Part shown: positions 23,823 to 34,815 of the stretch, in pieces
Layout of the letters: each line of letters begins with the position of its first letter
How positions within the stretch are numbered: the first letter of the stretch is position 1
NCBI GenBank assembly: GCA_030549205.1
Contig: JAUKTV010000002.1
Span: 2,542,001-2,606,000 of the forward strand
Length of the DNA stretch: 64,000 nucleotides
Source: Apiosordaria backusii
Lineage: Eukaryota; Ascomycota; Sordariomycetes; Sordariales; Lasiosphaeriaceae
Direction: 5' to 3'
Made by a program: the position numbers and the translations under genes
The notes under the pieces: model-generated
What the model saw: the letters and a program-made list of their open reading frames with translations, nothing else
The model's database searches: none
Told to the model about the DNA's origin: nothing

Positions 23823-26151
23823 CGCGGCAACTGACAGCCCTCAGGCTACACCAAGCTAGTCAACTCGGAGATTGAAGGCGGCGGGTTTTTCGATCGAGAG
23901 TAGTGGCGGATGATATCCGGGGTTGTTGGATATCGTGAAGCAATCAGATTGTTCACAGCAGGAGGTTGAATGTTCGAAACCATAGCCAACTGACGACGAC
24001 AACGGCTGCGGCGCCGGCGGTTACGTGACGCCAGCGCCAAGCTTCAGTTCCCAGTCCTGCGCCACACTTGGAACTGGGGTGCCTGCTTTCACGTGACTTG
24101 AGATCGTTCTGCAGGGGTCCCTGCATGGGATTGGTGGAAATGTCAAAACAGGGAAGACCCTGCAGGTCCTGGGTTAGGGCTGTTGGAGCGTTCAAGAACG
24201 ATATCCAAAAGCATGAGAATGAACCTCGAAGATGGATCTGTATCGTTTTGGGTTCAATGAGTAGAGGATGTGAGTTTTTCGTCAAGTGAATAGACAGCGG
24301 TTGTGATGAATCTACTTAGAGTTCACCATAAGGGTAAGAATTGAAGCTGCCGGCCTTAGCGGATCTGGTTTTGTAATAAGAAGCAAGAAGTAAACAAAAC
24401 AGCTACGAAGTACTGCTACATTGATCCGTCGGTCATAGGCAAGCAGGTCAGTGAAGCACTGAAGGAAATATGGGAAACGCAAGTTTATGGGTGGCAAAGG
24501 TTTCTGCGTAAGGTATTCTGAACCTCAATGAGGTGGTCAAGACATCCGGCCCATCTATTGCTCGCATCAGTCCCTGTGTTCAATACGCACCTGGTTGTCA
24601 GATGTCTATTGTGGAATGGAGATCCGGGTTCTAGTCCCGCCCAAGGAGCACTCTGAAGTGTTTTTGATACAAAACAGTCGGGAGGCATCAATTGACGAGT
24701 TGGGGTTTGGCCTTGCGACTTATTCACCAAGGCATGTTGATGGGGTGCAAGTTGGCACAGGAGCCGTTGGTGTACTTCTCATTTCTGATGAGATCTAGAA
24801 GCAGGTATTAACACTTCTTCCGCTGCCTCTCCTATCTAAAGCTTTACTTTCACAAAGAATATTCCTAGCATCACTAATTCTTCTATCATGAGTTAAATCC
24901 TAGCTCTGTCGCGGAGACGTATGCGTGCATACATATGCCAATTTTTACCTGGCTTTTACCATCCGCATTCCAGCTTGATTGCAACTTTAACTCTCTAGAA
25001 GGGCTCACTCACATAGCATCCTGGTCAGATGTCAAAACAAGCTTTGGAAGATCTGCCAAGAATACTTTCAAGGCAAACACATCCTTGAAAGCTGAGTTGA
25101 ATGATACCAGACAGACAAACTGGTTCGTTTGCAGGACCCTGAGACTACAGTACAAACGGAGCCGAGACTGTGGAGCTATGCCCCAGTCTGAAGAAAGCCA
25201 TATCAACATCTGTCAGCACCGGACCCTTCAAGTTCGACATTGTAACAAGATCACCATCGCCAAGAAGATAGGAGATGCGTGAAGCTCTCGCCATTCGAGG
25301 CTTTGGCTACGTAGAAGTTGTCCCATCGTAAACTATTTTTCTACAATGAGTCCAACCGCGACCAACCAAGTCCTACGAACCTCCCATATCCCTCTGAATA
25401 AGTCCTAACACCTTCACCGTGTTCTAGAACACTGATGTTGTGAGGCGGAAAAATGCGGAAGAGGATCTGTTAGGTAACATGACGAGTTGGGCTGGTATCG
25501 TTATGTAATTTCGAAGAGCGTGGTGGTGTTGGTTAGGTAAAGTTTCGCCTGTGTTACGCAATACCAAGCTCCCGGCAATGTCTCACATGGGCACATGCCA
25601 CAGGCACATGGCGGCAGGTCAGGCACCAGGTCCCATAGGTACCTTGGGGCCTTTTGTGGCCAATGTGTGACTTTATCAGATGAACCATACTTTTGAAAAA
25701 CTGAAAAAGTCTCGACAGACACAAGACGAGGCTGGATGTTGAATCAAACGGCAAGAGTTGTGTAAATGATAAGAGGTCCTTTATCGGCACATCCCAAAAA
25801 CCCACCAATCACCGGCGCTACAAAGGCACGGTTACGCAACGGGTAGAACCGATATCCACAGCCTGTTGGCGTCTGTCACCGGGGTTAAAGGCCCCGGCTG
25901 CTCTGCCTTATCTTGGCAAGGGGATTCGAAACAACGACTATCAGCGTCATCCCCCAAAAGTTTGCGGCTTCCAATTGTGCCCGTACCGTTTTTGCAACGT
26001 CCTTCGTCCTTTCCCAACGTCTGGTCTTTCCCGCGATGACTTGAGCGATCGAATTGCTCCCCTCCTAACGCATCTCGACCCGCCGGGATGCTCGTCCGCT
26101 GACATCCAATACATCATTGCTGTGCTCCGTTATCGCAGCATCTCGACGAAC
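23823..26151. other. Divergent intergenic region TMS1 / MFS transporter
   Basis: 2.3 kb with promoters of both flanking genes. Only short, unconvincing frames. A T-arm-like stretch near 24625-24640 was considered and not accepted as a tRNA. Confidence 0.5.
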
Positions 26152-28038
26152 ATGCATGACCAACAATTACGCCGCGCGCGCTTCGTTTCCAGCGTCGCCG
26201 CGACGGTCATATCGCTCGCATGCGGTACCAACGTATGTGAATCTTTGGGAGGGCATTAGTCGGCTGTTGGAATTGGTTCGGTGATGGCGCTGACGGTTGC
26301 AAACTCTCGTGGTTCAGTATGTCTATTCGGCCTGGGCCCCACAGTTCGCCGATAAGCTCAACCTCACGACGACACAAAGTAATTTGATCGGAGCGGCGGG
26401 TAATTTGGGCATGTATTCGATGGGTGTACCGATCGGACTGTTTGTCGACAATCGTGGACCACGACCGGCCGTTGCAGCCGGCGCGCTTCTTCTCGGTCTT
26501 GGATACTACCCCTTCCGCGCCTCGTACGAAAACGCCGCCGGTTCGGTTCCTCTACTATGTTTCTTTTCGTATCTTACCGGCTTGGGTGGTTGCATGGCGT
26601 TCCAAGCGGCAGTTAAAACATCAGCGCTCAACTGGCCACACCATCGGGGTACCGCCACGGCGTTTCCTTTGGCTGCCTTTGGGCTGAGCGCATTTTTCTT
26701 TTCCCAGGTCGGATCGCTCATCTTCCCCGGCGACACCAGCGCCTTCTTGACCCTTCTGGCCGCTGGCACATTTGCCTTGATCTTTACCGGATTTTGCTTT
26801 CTCAAGGTCTATCCCCATACACCGGCCTATCATGCTGTCCCTAACGGGGGTTCTGGGTCGGACACGCAGAGACTGCGGCGGACATCCTCATCGGAGGACG
26901 GCAAAGCTAGAGGAGCGCGTAGATTCCCTGATGTAGAACCTGGTATGTCGACGCCCACCACCTACACGACTCCCGCGACGTCGACGCAGGCACAGGCAGA
27001 CGCAGAGGCTCCCGGACCGTCGTCGTCAGCCAGCGCCCAGCTCCGTGACCAGACCGATGTTGAATCCGCCCGTCCCTTGTCCCCCTCTCGTCGGACCCTG
27101 GACGAGGTCCCCGATAGAGACGTTGACGAGGCCTCATCCCTCATGTCAAAGTCATCTTCGCTGCCCGGCGATGTGTTAGTGCAGAGCAGTGTTGATATGG
27201 ATCGTTCCCATCGTGTAGATATCCGTGGCTGGCGCCTGTTATCCAACGTCGAATTTTGGCAGCTGTTCACGATCATGGGAATTCTGGCTGGTATTGGTCT
27301 CATGACTATCAAGTAAGTTAGGCCAGCTTCCCTATGACCAATGCACTTGGCTAACTATTTTACAGCAACATCGGCCACAATGTCAATGCCCTCTGGAAGC
27401 GCTATGATGACTCGGTTCCCGAATCTTTCCTCGTCTCTCGACAGCAAATGCATGTCTCCATTTTGTCGATTGGCAGTTTCGGAGGACGATTGCTCAGCGG
27501 TGAGTCTTTTTTCATGCTCGCCTCTTCTGATGTTTTTGTTTACTAACAAAACTCAGGTGTTGGATCCGACTTCCTTGTCAAGGTCGTGGGTGCTAGTCGC
27601 GCCTGGTGCCTTGTCGTGGCAAGTTGTGTCTTTTTCATCGCCCAGCTCTTCGCCCTCAATGTGACGGACCCGCATTTCCTCGGCTTCGTCTCGGGACTGT
27701 CGGGACTCGGATACGGGTTCTTGTTCGGTGTCTTCCCCTCGATAGTGGCCGAGACGTTCGGCATCCACGGACTCAGCCAGAACTGGGGATTCATGACGCT
27801 CAGCCCGGTCATCTCGGGCAACATTTTCAACTTGTTTTATGGTGCCGTTTTCGACAGCCACATCATCGTTAGTCCCGATGGCGACCGGGCGTGCTACGAC
27901 GGTGTGGACTGCTACAAGAATGCGTATTATGTTACGCTGGGTGCCTGCGCGGTGGGCTTGATTGTGACATTGTCGACGATCAGGCATCAGTATGCCGCGA
28001 GATTGAGGGAGGCCGGGAAGGGGACGGCTGAGGATTAA
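26152..28038 (+). CDS. Major facilitator superfamily transporter, nodulin-like group (YMR155W/Mch1-like)
   Basis: A 12-helix membrane transporter of unknown substrate. Exons 26152-26232, 26318-27312, 27366-27499 and 27557-28038 give 563 residues. Introns are 85, 53 and 57 nt with GTATGT, GTAAGT and GTGAGT donors and CTAAC or CTGAC branch points. The N-terminal half matches the nodulin-like MFS pattern: RFVSSVAATVISLACGTNYVYS, SNLIGAAGNLGMYSMGVPIGLFVD-x-RGPR, and SYLTGLGGCMAFQAAVKTSALNWPHHRGTA with its conserved Asn-Trp-Pro. A long Ser/Thr/Asp-rich cytosolic loop (about residues 200-350) separates the halves. The second half has SFGGRLLSGVGSDFL, which resembles the MFS loop 2/8 motif. Mch1 is a monocarboxylate-transporter homolog in yeast but with no proven substrate, so no substrate is assigned. 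Confidence 0.9.
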
Positions 28039-28625
28039 TGGTCGCGTTATTACGGCTTAGTGGTTTGCAGGGATACAGTGGGAGATTTTGAAGTTCTGGG
28101 CATTTTACATAGCGTAGCACATCACATATGGATGGAGCGGGTACCAGATTTTGCTTTTTGTTTTTTTGTCGATGATCAGGGGTGATGTTTTTCTTTTTTA
28201 CAGATCGCGGCGTTGCATGAGAGAGGCGTTGGGTGCGGATACAGCGGTTCAAATTATTTGGTAGACCTCCAGTAACGATACTCATAAATAATAGCTAGCA
28301 CCTTTACTATGGGTGGTATCTCCTTATTATGGTTCTTTAGTGAATTTGTGGCCTACTATTCTCACTCCATCTTGCGTTGTTTACATCGCCCTCACCTGCG
28401 CTCGTCTTGTTGAAAATGGAATGCGCACCTTGATGGCCACCAACCTCAAAAAGGGGCAGCAGTCAACCCTAACCCTGTTTAATCCTGGCAAGTGCAGAGG
28501 CGATCCCTGTCGCAACTTTGGGGTCTGGGAGCTCAGCTTATCGATTATCAACGACATCCTGTCTTGTCTCCTAAACATTGCGCGCGCGCAGCAAGATCAC
28601 GACAGCGACGAACCGCGCCGCCAAA
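28039..28625. other. Intergenic region MFS / APS2
   Basis: 587 bp holding the MFS 3' end and the APS2 promoter. No gene is seen; the short frame at 28313-28708 overlaps APS2 exon 1 in another frame. Confidence 0.5.
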
Positions 28626-29230
28626 ATGTTATCATTTATTCTGATTCAAAACAGGCAGTATGTCTTTTCCTCCTCCCCCTTTTCCAACCTCCTACCACAA
28701 CTTGCTAATTTGACACTGTAATATAGGGGCAAAACCCGCCTGGCGAAATGGTACGTCCCCTACAGCGACGACGAGAAGATCAAGCTCAAGGGCGAGGTAC
28801 GAAGCCTTTCTCTTCCCTTGCCCCCAATATCCATCCCCCTACCCAACCTCCCGTCCCTTTCTATCATATCCCCCCATTCCCTAACCTGTTGTCCCCGCAG
28901 GTCCACCGCCTCGTAGCCCCCCGCGACCAAAAGTACCAATCCAACTTCGTCGAGTTCCGCAACCACAAGATCGTCTACCGCCGCTACGCCGGCCTCTTCT
29001 TCTGCGCCTGCGTCGACACCAACGACAACGAGCTCGCCTACCTGGAAGCGATCCACTTCTTTGTCGAGGTCCTCGACGCCTTTTTTGGAAATGTCTGCGA
29101 GTTGGACCTAGTCTTCAACTTTTACAAAGTCTACGCCATCCTCGACGAGGTCTTTTTGGCCGGGGAGATTGAGGAGACGTCTAAACAAGTCGTGCTGACG
29201 AGGTTGGAGCATTTGGATAAATTGGAGTGA
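28626..29230 (+). CDS. APS2: AP-2 clathrin adaptor complex, sigma subunit
   Basis: The small chain of the plasma-membrane AP-2 adaptor, which with alpha, beta and mu subunits links cargo and PIP2 to clathrin. Exons 28626-28657, 28727-28796 and 28901-29230 give 143 residues, against 142 for human AP2S1. Introns are 69 nt (GTATGT donor, ATATAG acceptor) and 104 nt (GTACGA donor, CTAAC branch, CCGCAG acceptor). The protein starts MLSFILIQNRQGKTRLAKWY. AP-2-specific stretches are NFVEFRNHKIVYRRYAGL, FCACVDTNDNELAYLEAIH and NVCELDLVFNFYKVYAILDE; the AP-1 and AP-3 sigma chains differ here. The first exon is only 32 nt and easy to miss in automatic annotation. Confidence 0.97.
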
Positions 29231-29809
29231 GTGAGGGAGTGGGACACGCGGGAAGGGAGGGGATGGATGGATGGATGGTAAACAGCTCTATGCAGAGAGA
29301 GTTTGGGGGATACACACGGTGGTGTTTCAAAGGCCAGACAGGGAGTGAGAAAGTATAGCCCAAAGAATGAGGGAGGCAGTATCCAAGAGCTCGAGCTGGC
29401 CAAGAAGAGAGGAGTTTGGGGAGGTGGAAAGAGCCAGTAGGGAACACAGCACCCAGTAAACCATGAAGGGAAACACGACCTCAAAACAGCAAGCACAAGG
29501 TCACTAATCGCGCCGACAGAAATGTCAATAATCTTCGCATTGGATTCACTAGCAAAACACTAGCTAATGAAACTGATGCATGCAATATTCGTACAATATA
29601 ATACAGATAACAAGTCAAACTCCAGACAACCAACCCTCGCTGAAATGATCCACGTGAGCAACGGGCTCACGGAAAACTGCCCCCTTCCTCCCAGTGTTAG
29701 ATCAAACCGGAGGTAATAAAATACTTCGAAATGCAACAGTAATGCCCCAAATCAAAAAAATCCAGCAATAAAAAACCCCATCACCTGACATGTGAGATGC
29801 TGGCCGATT
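29231..29809. other. Convergent intergenic region
   Basis: 3' regions of APS2 and the zinc-knuckle gene. A short GGAT tandem repeat is near 29262-29279. Nothing else is seen. Confidence 0.5.
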
Positions 29810-32235
29810 TCAATCATCAACCACCACAATGTCAGTCTGGGAGTCGTCATCAGATAACTCAGTGAGGTCGGTAATGTCGCCCAACCCGCTCACAATAAGG
29901 GAAGGCCTCCGCGCCTCTGTCATGACAACATCATCATCCACGTCTATGACGCCATGAAGATGCTGAATCACAGAGACATTGGCCCTCTGGACAGACTCAT
30001 CCATTTCAGTCCCAAGAAAAGAGCGATCAAGCTGTTCGCACTTCACAAAACTGGGAGCCTGGTCGACCTCCATAACATCGTCATCCCCCTCCTCGCTCTC
30101 GGGGGGCATCTCAATGAGGTCAGTTGCAACCGGGCGCTTGCCTTTGGTCATCCGATGGACCTCCTTGTTCAAAAACAACTTGAAGAACGCAGGAATCAAG
30201 TCATCCTTCATCTTCTCCTCCTCGATCATACGGCCGACAGCATTGCTGTCCACTCTGATTCTAGGGGATGCGCTGGCGACTCGAATAGGGAGCGCTTCGA
30301 TCTTGGGTACAACCTTCTTCTTTTTCCGAGGTAGAGTGACTCGCTCTGGAAGGGACTTCTTGGACTGCGTCTCTTCAGACGGCTCGTCGTAATATGAAAG
30401 TCGTCCCTCCTCTCGGGGATCTGGACTGAAAGCCGGAAGCCTGCGGCTGGGAAAAGCTCGAGGTGGGCTTTCGTTCCCAGCAGGCTTGTCTTGATCGACA
30501 TAGCGGAGAACAACATTCGCAGATTTACCCCAACGGCAGTCGTCCCTTTTGGCACTGCCGCGAATAGAAAAGGCTCTATCGGGCTCGTCATCCGTTCGCT
30601 GAGATCCACGGCCCCTCTTTCGACGGGAACGAGATCTCCAGGCCGAAGAGTTAACTTCCATAATATCACTGTCACCACTGTGGCGTCGTTTGTGAGCGCG
30701 GGGCTCAGGGCGGTAGGAGTCACTGACGACTCTTCGAGGCGAACCTGGCTCAACTTGGAGATTGTGCGAATCTCTTGAGGATCTCTTTGGGCAGTCACCA
30801 ATATAATGGTCAGCCTGCTTTCCACAGTTCTTGCAGGTATAATCTGCAGGTGCTTTAACAGCAAATCTCCAATCCCCATTCGTAGGGCAGTCTTGAATAA
30901 GATGACCTAGCTTGATATTAGCAACAACAACAGCATCGCTGCCAAGGAACTATTCTTACCACGAATGTTGCAACGGTTGCACACATATGACCCTGGCACC
31001 GTATACTCTTTTTTGCCTGCATGATTCAAGGGCGGCTCATCTGGCCGCTTCTCAGAGGGCTTCGTCTGTCTGGAGCTCTTCTTCTTTTTCTTTTCGGGCA
31101 AAGTTCCAGTGTCGTCATTAAACACCATTCGATTAGAACCGGTCAGGAATGAGAGGTCAGGCTCCTTCTCCTTCTCCTTCTCCTTCTCCTTCTCCAAAGC
31201 CTCGAGAGCCATCGCGTTCGCTCCTGATAAATAAGGCAAATCGGGGCAGGAAGGATCAAATTTGTTACCCTTGGCCTGTCTTCCTGTTCCCGTTCGGTTT
31301 CCCTCAATCGATTGGACACCTTCCTCCATCAACTCCCCAGGCTCAAGAGCAGCATCTCGAGAAACCTTCAGTCTATCAGGGTGCATATGTCCATACATGA
31401 CCTCAGGAGCAGGAGATGAAGAGTGGGGATTCGAGGCAGATGGTACTCGATCGGGATGCATATGAGCAAACGTTGAGGCCGAAGAGGCATGCTTTGGAGA
31501 CTCCCGAGCTGTTGAAACAAGAGACCTCCTGCCAGGATGTATGTAATCACTCATGTCTGCTCCAGGGGCAGTGATAGAGTCACTGCGGGCCACGGGGACT
31601 GACACCCTCCGATCAGGATGGATGTAGTCATCCATTGACTTTGAAAGGGCAACAGCTGAAAATTCGGAGGCTCTTGGTACTGATCTCCTCCGATCAGGAT
31701 GTATATTATCATCCATCGGCTTTGAAGAAGCGGTTGAGGAATTCTGAGCCATTTGAGCCGACAACTTCCTACCAGGACGGGTGTAGGGGTCCTTGGCTTT
31801 CGCAAGAGCGATGGTTGAAGGATCGTGGGCTGGCGGGACCTGCCCTGGGGCTTGGGAAAAGGGCGGCGGAATCTTCATGAGTTCTCGCAACTCCTGTTCG
31901 AACATGTGGAGCCGTCTCGCGTCGAGAGGATATTTTAGTATGTGGTCATGTTCTGACTGAATATAGCCATCAATGATAGTCTGGTCGTCAATGCGGCAGC
32001 TCCTCAGAAGCTGATACCATTCTTTGAGCTCGCTTTCGGCACTTGATGGATCGGATACGTCCTTGTCAATGATAAGGCGTTCGATAAGCCATATGATAAA
32101 GCTGTTGAGGGTACGCTGTTTGTTGACCTTCACTGGAAATGCCCGGCCGAGAAAGTCGAAGAGCTTGCGGGCGGATGGGCATTGGCGAAAATCACCAAGT
32201 GGCAGTTCGCCCTGGTCCTGTCTGATCCGGTCCAT
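29810..32235 (-). CDS. Double CCHC zinc-knuckle protein with HPDR repeats, function unknown
   Basis: Exons 32235-30960 and 30906-29810 around a 53-nt intron (GTAAGA donor, GCTAG acceptor) give 790 residues. The N-terminal 120 residues form a conserved-looking helical domain. A disordered region follows with six imperfect 25-27-residue repeats sharing a D/Y-I/M-H-P-D/G-R core (about 31350-31795). A Lys-Glu alternating stretch comes next (31165-31196). The intron interrupts the first zinc knuckle exactly at CNIRG-HLIQDC. Knuckle 1 is C419-x2-C422-x4-H427-x4-C432 and knuckle 2 is C450-x2-C453-x5-H459-x4-C464. The C-terminal part is Arg/Ser-rich then acidic, ending in IVVVDD. The pair resembles knuckles of RNA-processing proteins such as Mpe1, but the DWNN and RING domains are absent, so a nucleic-acid-binding role is only inferred. 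Confidence 0.85.
31350..31795 (-). repeat. Degenerate in-gene tandem repeat (IHPDR units)
   Basis: Six imperfect units of about 75-81 bp inside the zinc-knuckle gene. Encoded cores in order: YTRPGRK, NIHPDRR, YIHPDRR, YIHPGRR, HMHPDRV, HMHPDRL. The central two or three units are most alike at DNA level (GATCAGGATG on the plus strand). Confidence 0.8.
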
Positions 32236-33078
32236 AACTTCAACACAGGAGACACGGGCTCCTTAGACAGACTGGATCAGCAGGGTTCCGGTATGCGGTG
32301 ACGTTGTGAGGTCGGAGGACAAACGGGTCCTCTGCGCGTTCCCTGCAGCTATCAGAGAAGGCGGATCAGTCTATGGTCATTCAGCATAGATTTGGGGGGG
32401 TGTTTCGGCTTGGTACCTCTGAAGGACACAGGGATTTCTGTCAAGGTAAGGAGTTGCGGAAAGTTGCAATAAACTGGCAGGCTCTTGATGGGAAACATAG
32501 ACCAGATGTCACGACCGGCCGGGATCAGAAAAGCAAGGAAGCCAACCTGCAATCCGCAAGATGAGAGAGCTCCCTGATGATTTTCGATCAAAACAAAAGA
32601 TGCTAAGGCTCAAATAGAGCGGCTTTGATTGATTTCGCACCCACGATGATGATTGGAGAGAACTGTGGAGAGAGCTGTGGGAAAAAGTCGCTTTGGAGGA
32701 AGAAGCCAAAGCCACAAAAGAAATCATCAGCAGCGCAGAATTGTTTGAAAGGCCCCGTTCCAGGTGACTAGGCTCGGCGTAGAATCTGCCGGAACATAAG
32801 GTAGGGCAGGAGCTATGGGGTTGGTGTTTTGTGAATATTCCACTGCATTGCAAACGGCAGGAGTAACCTACATGTCGGCGGCAGTGCCGAGAGGTATGCG
32901 ATGTCACAACTCATAACAGACATGTAGCACTTGATAGCCGCAAAATTCTTCCATATGAAGGCTGTTGTATTTCGAAAAAACTGAATAAGAATAGGCAAAG
33001 GATATCCCAAATTCACCCTGCCAAGCTCCCTAGGACCAAAGAAAGTAGCAGTATACAAAACAGAAAAGAAGCCAGAAA
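32236..33078. other. Intergenic region
   Basis: About 840 bp with the zinc-knuckle gene promoter and the IST1 3' region. Short frames only; no recognisable feature. Confidence 0.5.
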
Positions 33079-34074
33079 TCACCTCTTCAGCGCCGCGAAC
33101 CTCTTTGCAAGCTCGTCCAAATCTGGAACCCCATCCCCTTTCTTCTCCACAGGCTTCCTCGCCGCAGCAGCTGGTTTCTTGGTAGGAGTTGTCAGCTCCA
33201 TTCTGTTGAGAGTGACCTTGGGGTGGATATTGTCAGTGGAAGGACTGGGAGGGTTGACATGAAGCGGACTAGCTGGTCCAAATGATTTTGGAGGCGTAGC
33301 TTTACTCAGCTCCTCCTGCGCCTTGAGCTCAGCAGCAGCACCCTCATCCACGGCAACCAGCGGCTCTTCCAGTACCCTTTGCGCCTGTCCTCCACTTGGA
33401 TTCTCATCATCGTCGTCCATAAAATCAGGGGGATCCCCAAGCTCCTTATTCTTGCCTTTTGGCCAGTCAACTCCATATGCCCGCGCAATTTCCTCGAGAT
33501 ACCCCAGAACTAGCTCTTCTCTTGGTGGTGTAACGCTCAGCTTCTTGACCACACCCTCGCTCACTTTCCCATCAGAGTTTTCCATGGCCTGTAGCACGAA
33601 ATCTTTCCCAAACTTCTCACCCAACAATGTCCTCACCGTTTGTAGCTCTTTTATTTCTGTCTTGGGAGCGGCGTAGATGATGGACTTGACAGCCTCTTCC
33701 AGACCAGGGTCGCATGTGGGTGACGCCTCTAGCAAACCCGCGCGGGCTAGTAGAAGTTCGCAGTAGAGTTCTAGAATTTCGTGAAGTTCGGTAATGATAT
33801 CGGATCTGATGATGTTCTCGACGCGAATTCTGGCTGAGTCGACCTTGTTCTGCTCGAGGAGCTGGGCCATCGCTCTGCGCTGTGTCTTTGCGAGGGCTTC
33901 ATCGCGCTTCTGGACCATACGGAGGCGAGCTATTGCTAGTTTAAGCTGGACTTTGACTTTGGTCTGTTGTAACTTTGTTAGATGTGGTGCTGCTTGCTGT
34001 CTTTCAAGCCATGCTTTAAGATGAACAGAGAGGGCCATAATTACCACAAGGACCGGGGAGGCTGGGGGAGGCAT
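33079..34074 (-). CDS. IST1: Ist1, ESCRT-III-associated regulator of Vps4
   Basis: A cytosolic ESCRT-III-like protein that binds Did2 and Vps4 and tunes multivesicular-body sorting. The Ist1 helical core is clear: VQLKLAIARLRMVQKRDEA, RRAMAQLLEQ, SARIRVENIIRSDIITELHE and LELYCELLLAR. The C-terminal 15 residues, PDLDELAKRFAALKR, form a textbook MIT-interacting motif (MIM1) for Vps4. The central part is acidic and Pro-rich. Within the open frame, 33964-34044 (81 nt) has a GTAATT donor, CTAAC branch and ACAACAG acceptor. Removing it keeps the frame and gives 304 residues with a short head MPPPASPVLV joined to TKVKVQLKLA, closer to known family starts than the unspliced 331-residue form. I favour the spliced form. 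Confidence 0.92.
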   Translation of the reverse strand: MPPPASPVLVVIMALSVHLKAWLERQQAAPHLTKLQQTKVKVQLKLAIARLRMVQKRDEALAKTQRRAMAQLLEQNKVDSARIRVENIIRSDIITELHEILELYCELLLARAGLLEASPTCDPGLEEAVKSIIYAAPKTEIKELQTVRTLLGEKFGKDFVLQAMENSDGKVSEGVVKKLSVTPPREELVLGYLEEIARAYGVDWPKGKNKELGDPPDFMDDDDENPSGGQAQRVLEEPLVAVDEGAAAELKAQEELSKATPPKSFGPASPLHVNPPSPSTDNIHPKVTLNRMELTTPTKKPAAAARKPVEKKGDGVPDLDELAKRFAALKR

Positions 34075-34815
34075 CTCGCTGTCTGGATTGACCTGATGTA
34101 GACGAAGGAATAGTAAGCCTTAGAATGAGTGAGTGAGTGAGTGAGTGATGGGCTGTGATGCCCGGTATAAAAGAACAATCTCCAGGCTCCAGTATTTTGA
34201 ATAGGGAGAGGTTGCGTATGCACAAGGCGGATGCGGCTGACAGCTTGAATGCTGATGGTGGGGTTGGACGTGTGATGCACGCGGGGTAGCACGCTAATCA
34301 GCCGTTATCAGTTTGCGACAGGCTTGGCTGTCGTCTTTGTGGAGTTGATCCCCACACTTCCCCAGTTGTGACAACAGCTGGCTCGTGCGTTCTACAACCA
34401 CATGCCTTGAAGCACAGAAAGCAGCATAACCAGTGCCTTACTTCGGTGGGTAGTAACCTCCAATAAATATATAACAGTCCATAATTTCTATCTTCACATG
34501 TACTCCTCACTTTCCATCCGAAGGACCTTTCTGCTTCGTGGAGCAAGGCATGCTCACAGTCACGTGGATGATATGGCCCGTGCCACATATCAAAGGGTTG
34601 TCTTGGAGCCTCGCGCTTGGCAACAGTTAACCTTCCTTCAACTTTGGCTTGAGGAAAACTTTGAACATTACATTGCAATATATCATATCGCTTCACTATT
34701 CTCGCTCCTACAAAGTAGTTCACAATATTATTCATTGGAGACTACTTTCTTGGGGACCACACTTGGGCCCTCAACAGCCATTGATCACCGTTACTCCGCT
34801 CTTTCAACTATCAAA
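34075..34815. other. Divergent promoter region IST1 / SPT3
   Basis: 741 bp between divergent genes. It holds a GAGT/GTGA tandem run near 34124-34146 just upstream of IST1. No gene is supported. Confidence 0.5.

Noticed and set aside
24560..24645. tRNA-like T-arm (GGGTTCTAGTCCC) on the plus strand
   Set aside because: No matching D-arm, anticodon stem or acceptor stem could be formed around it.
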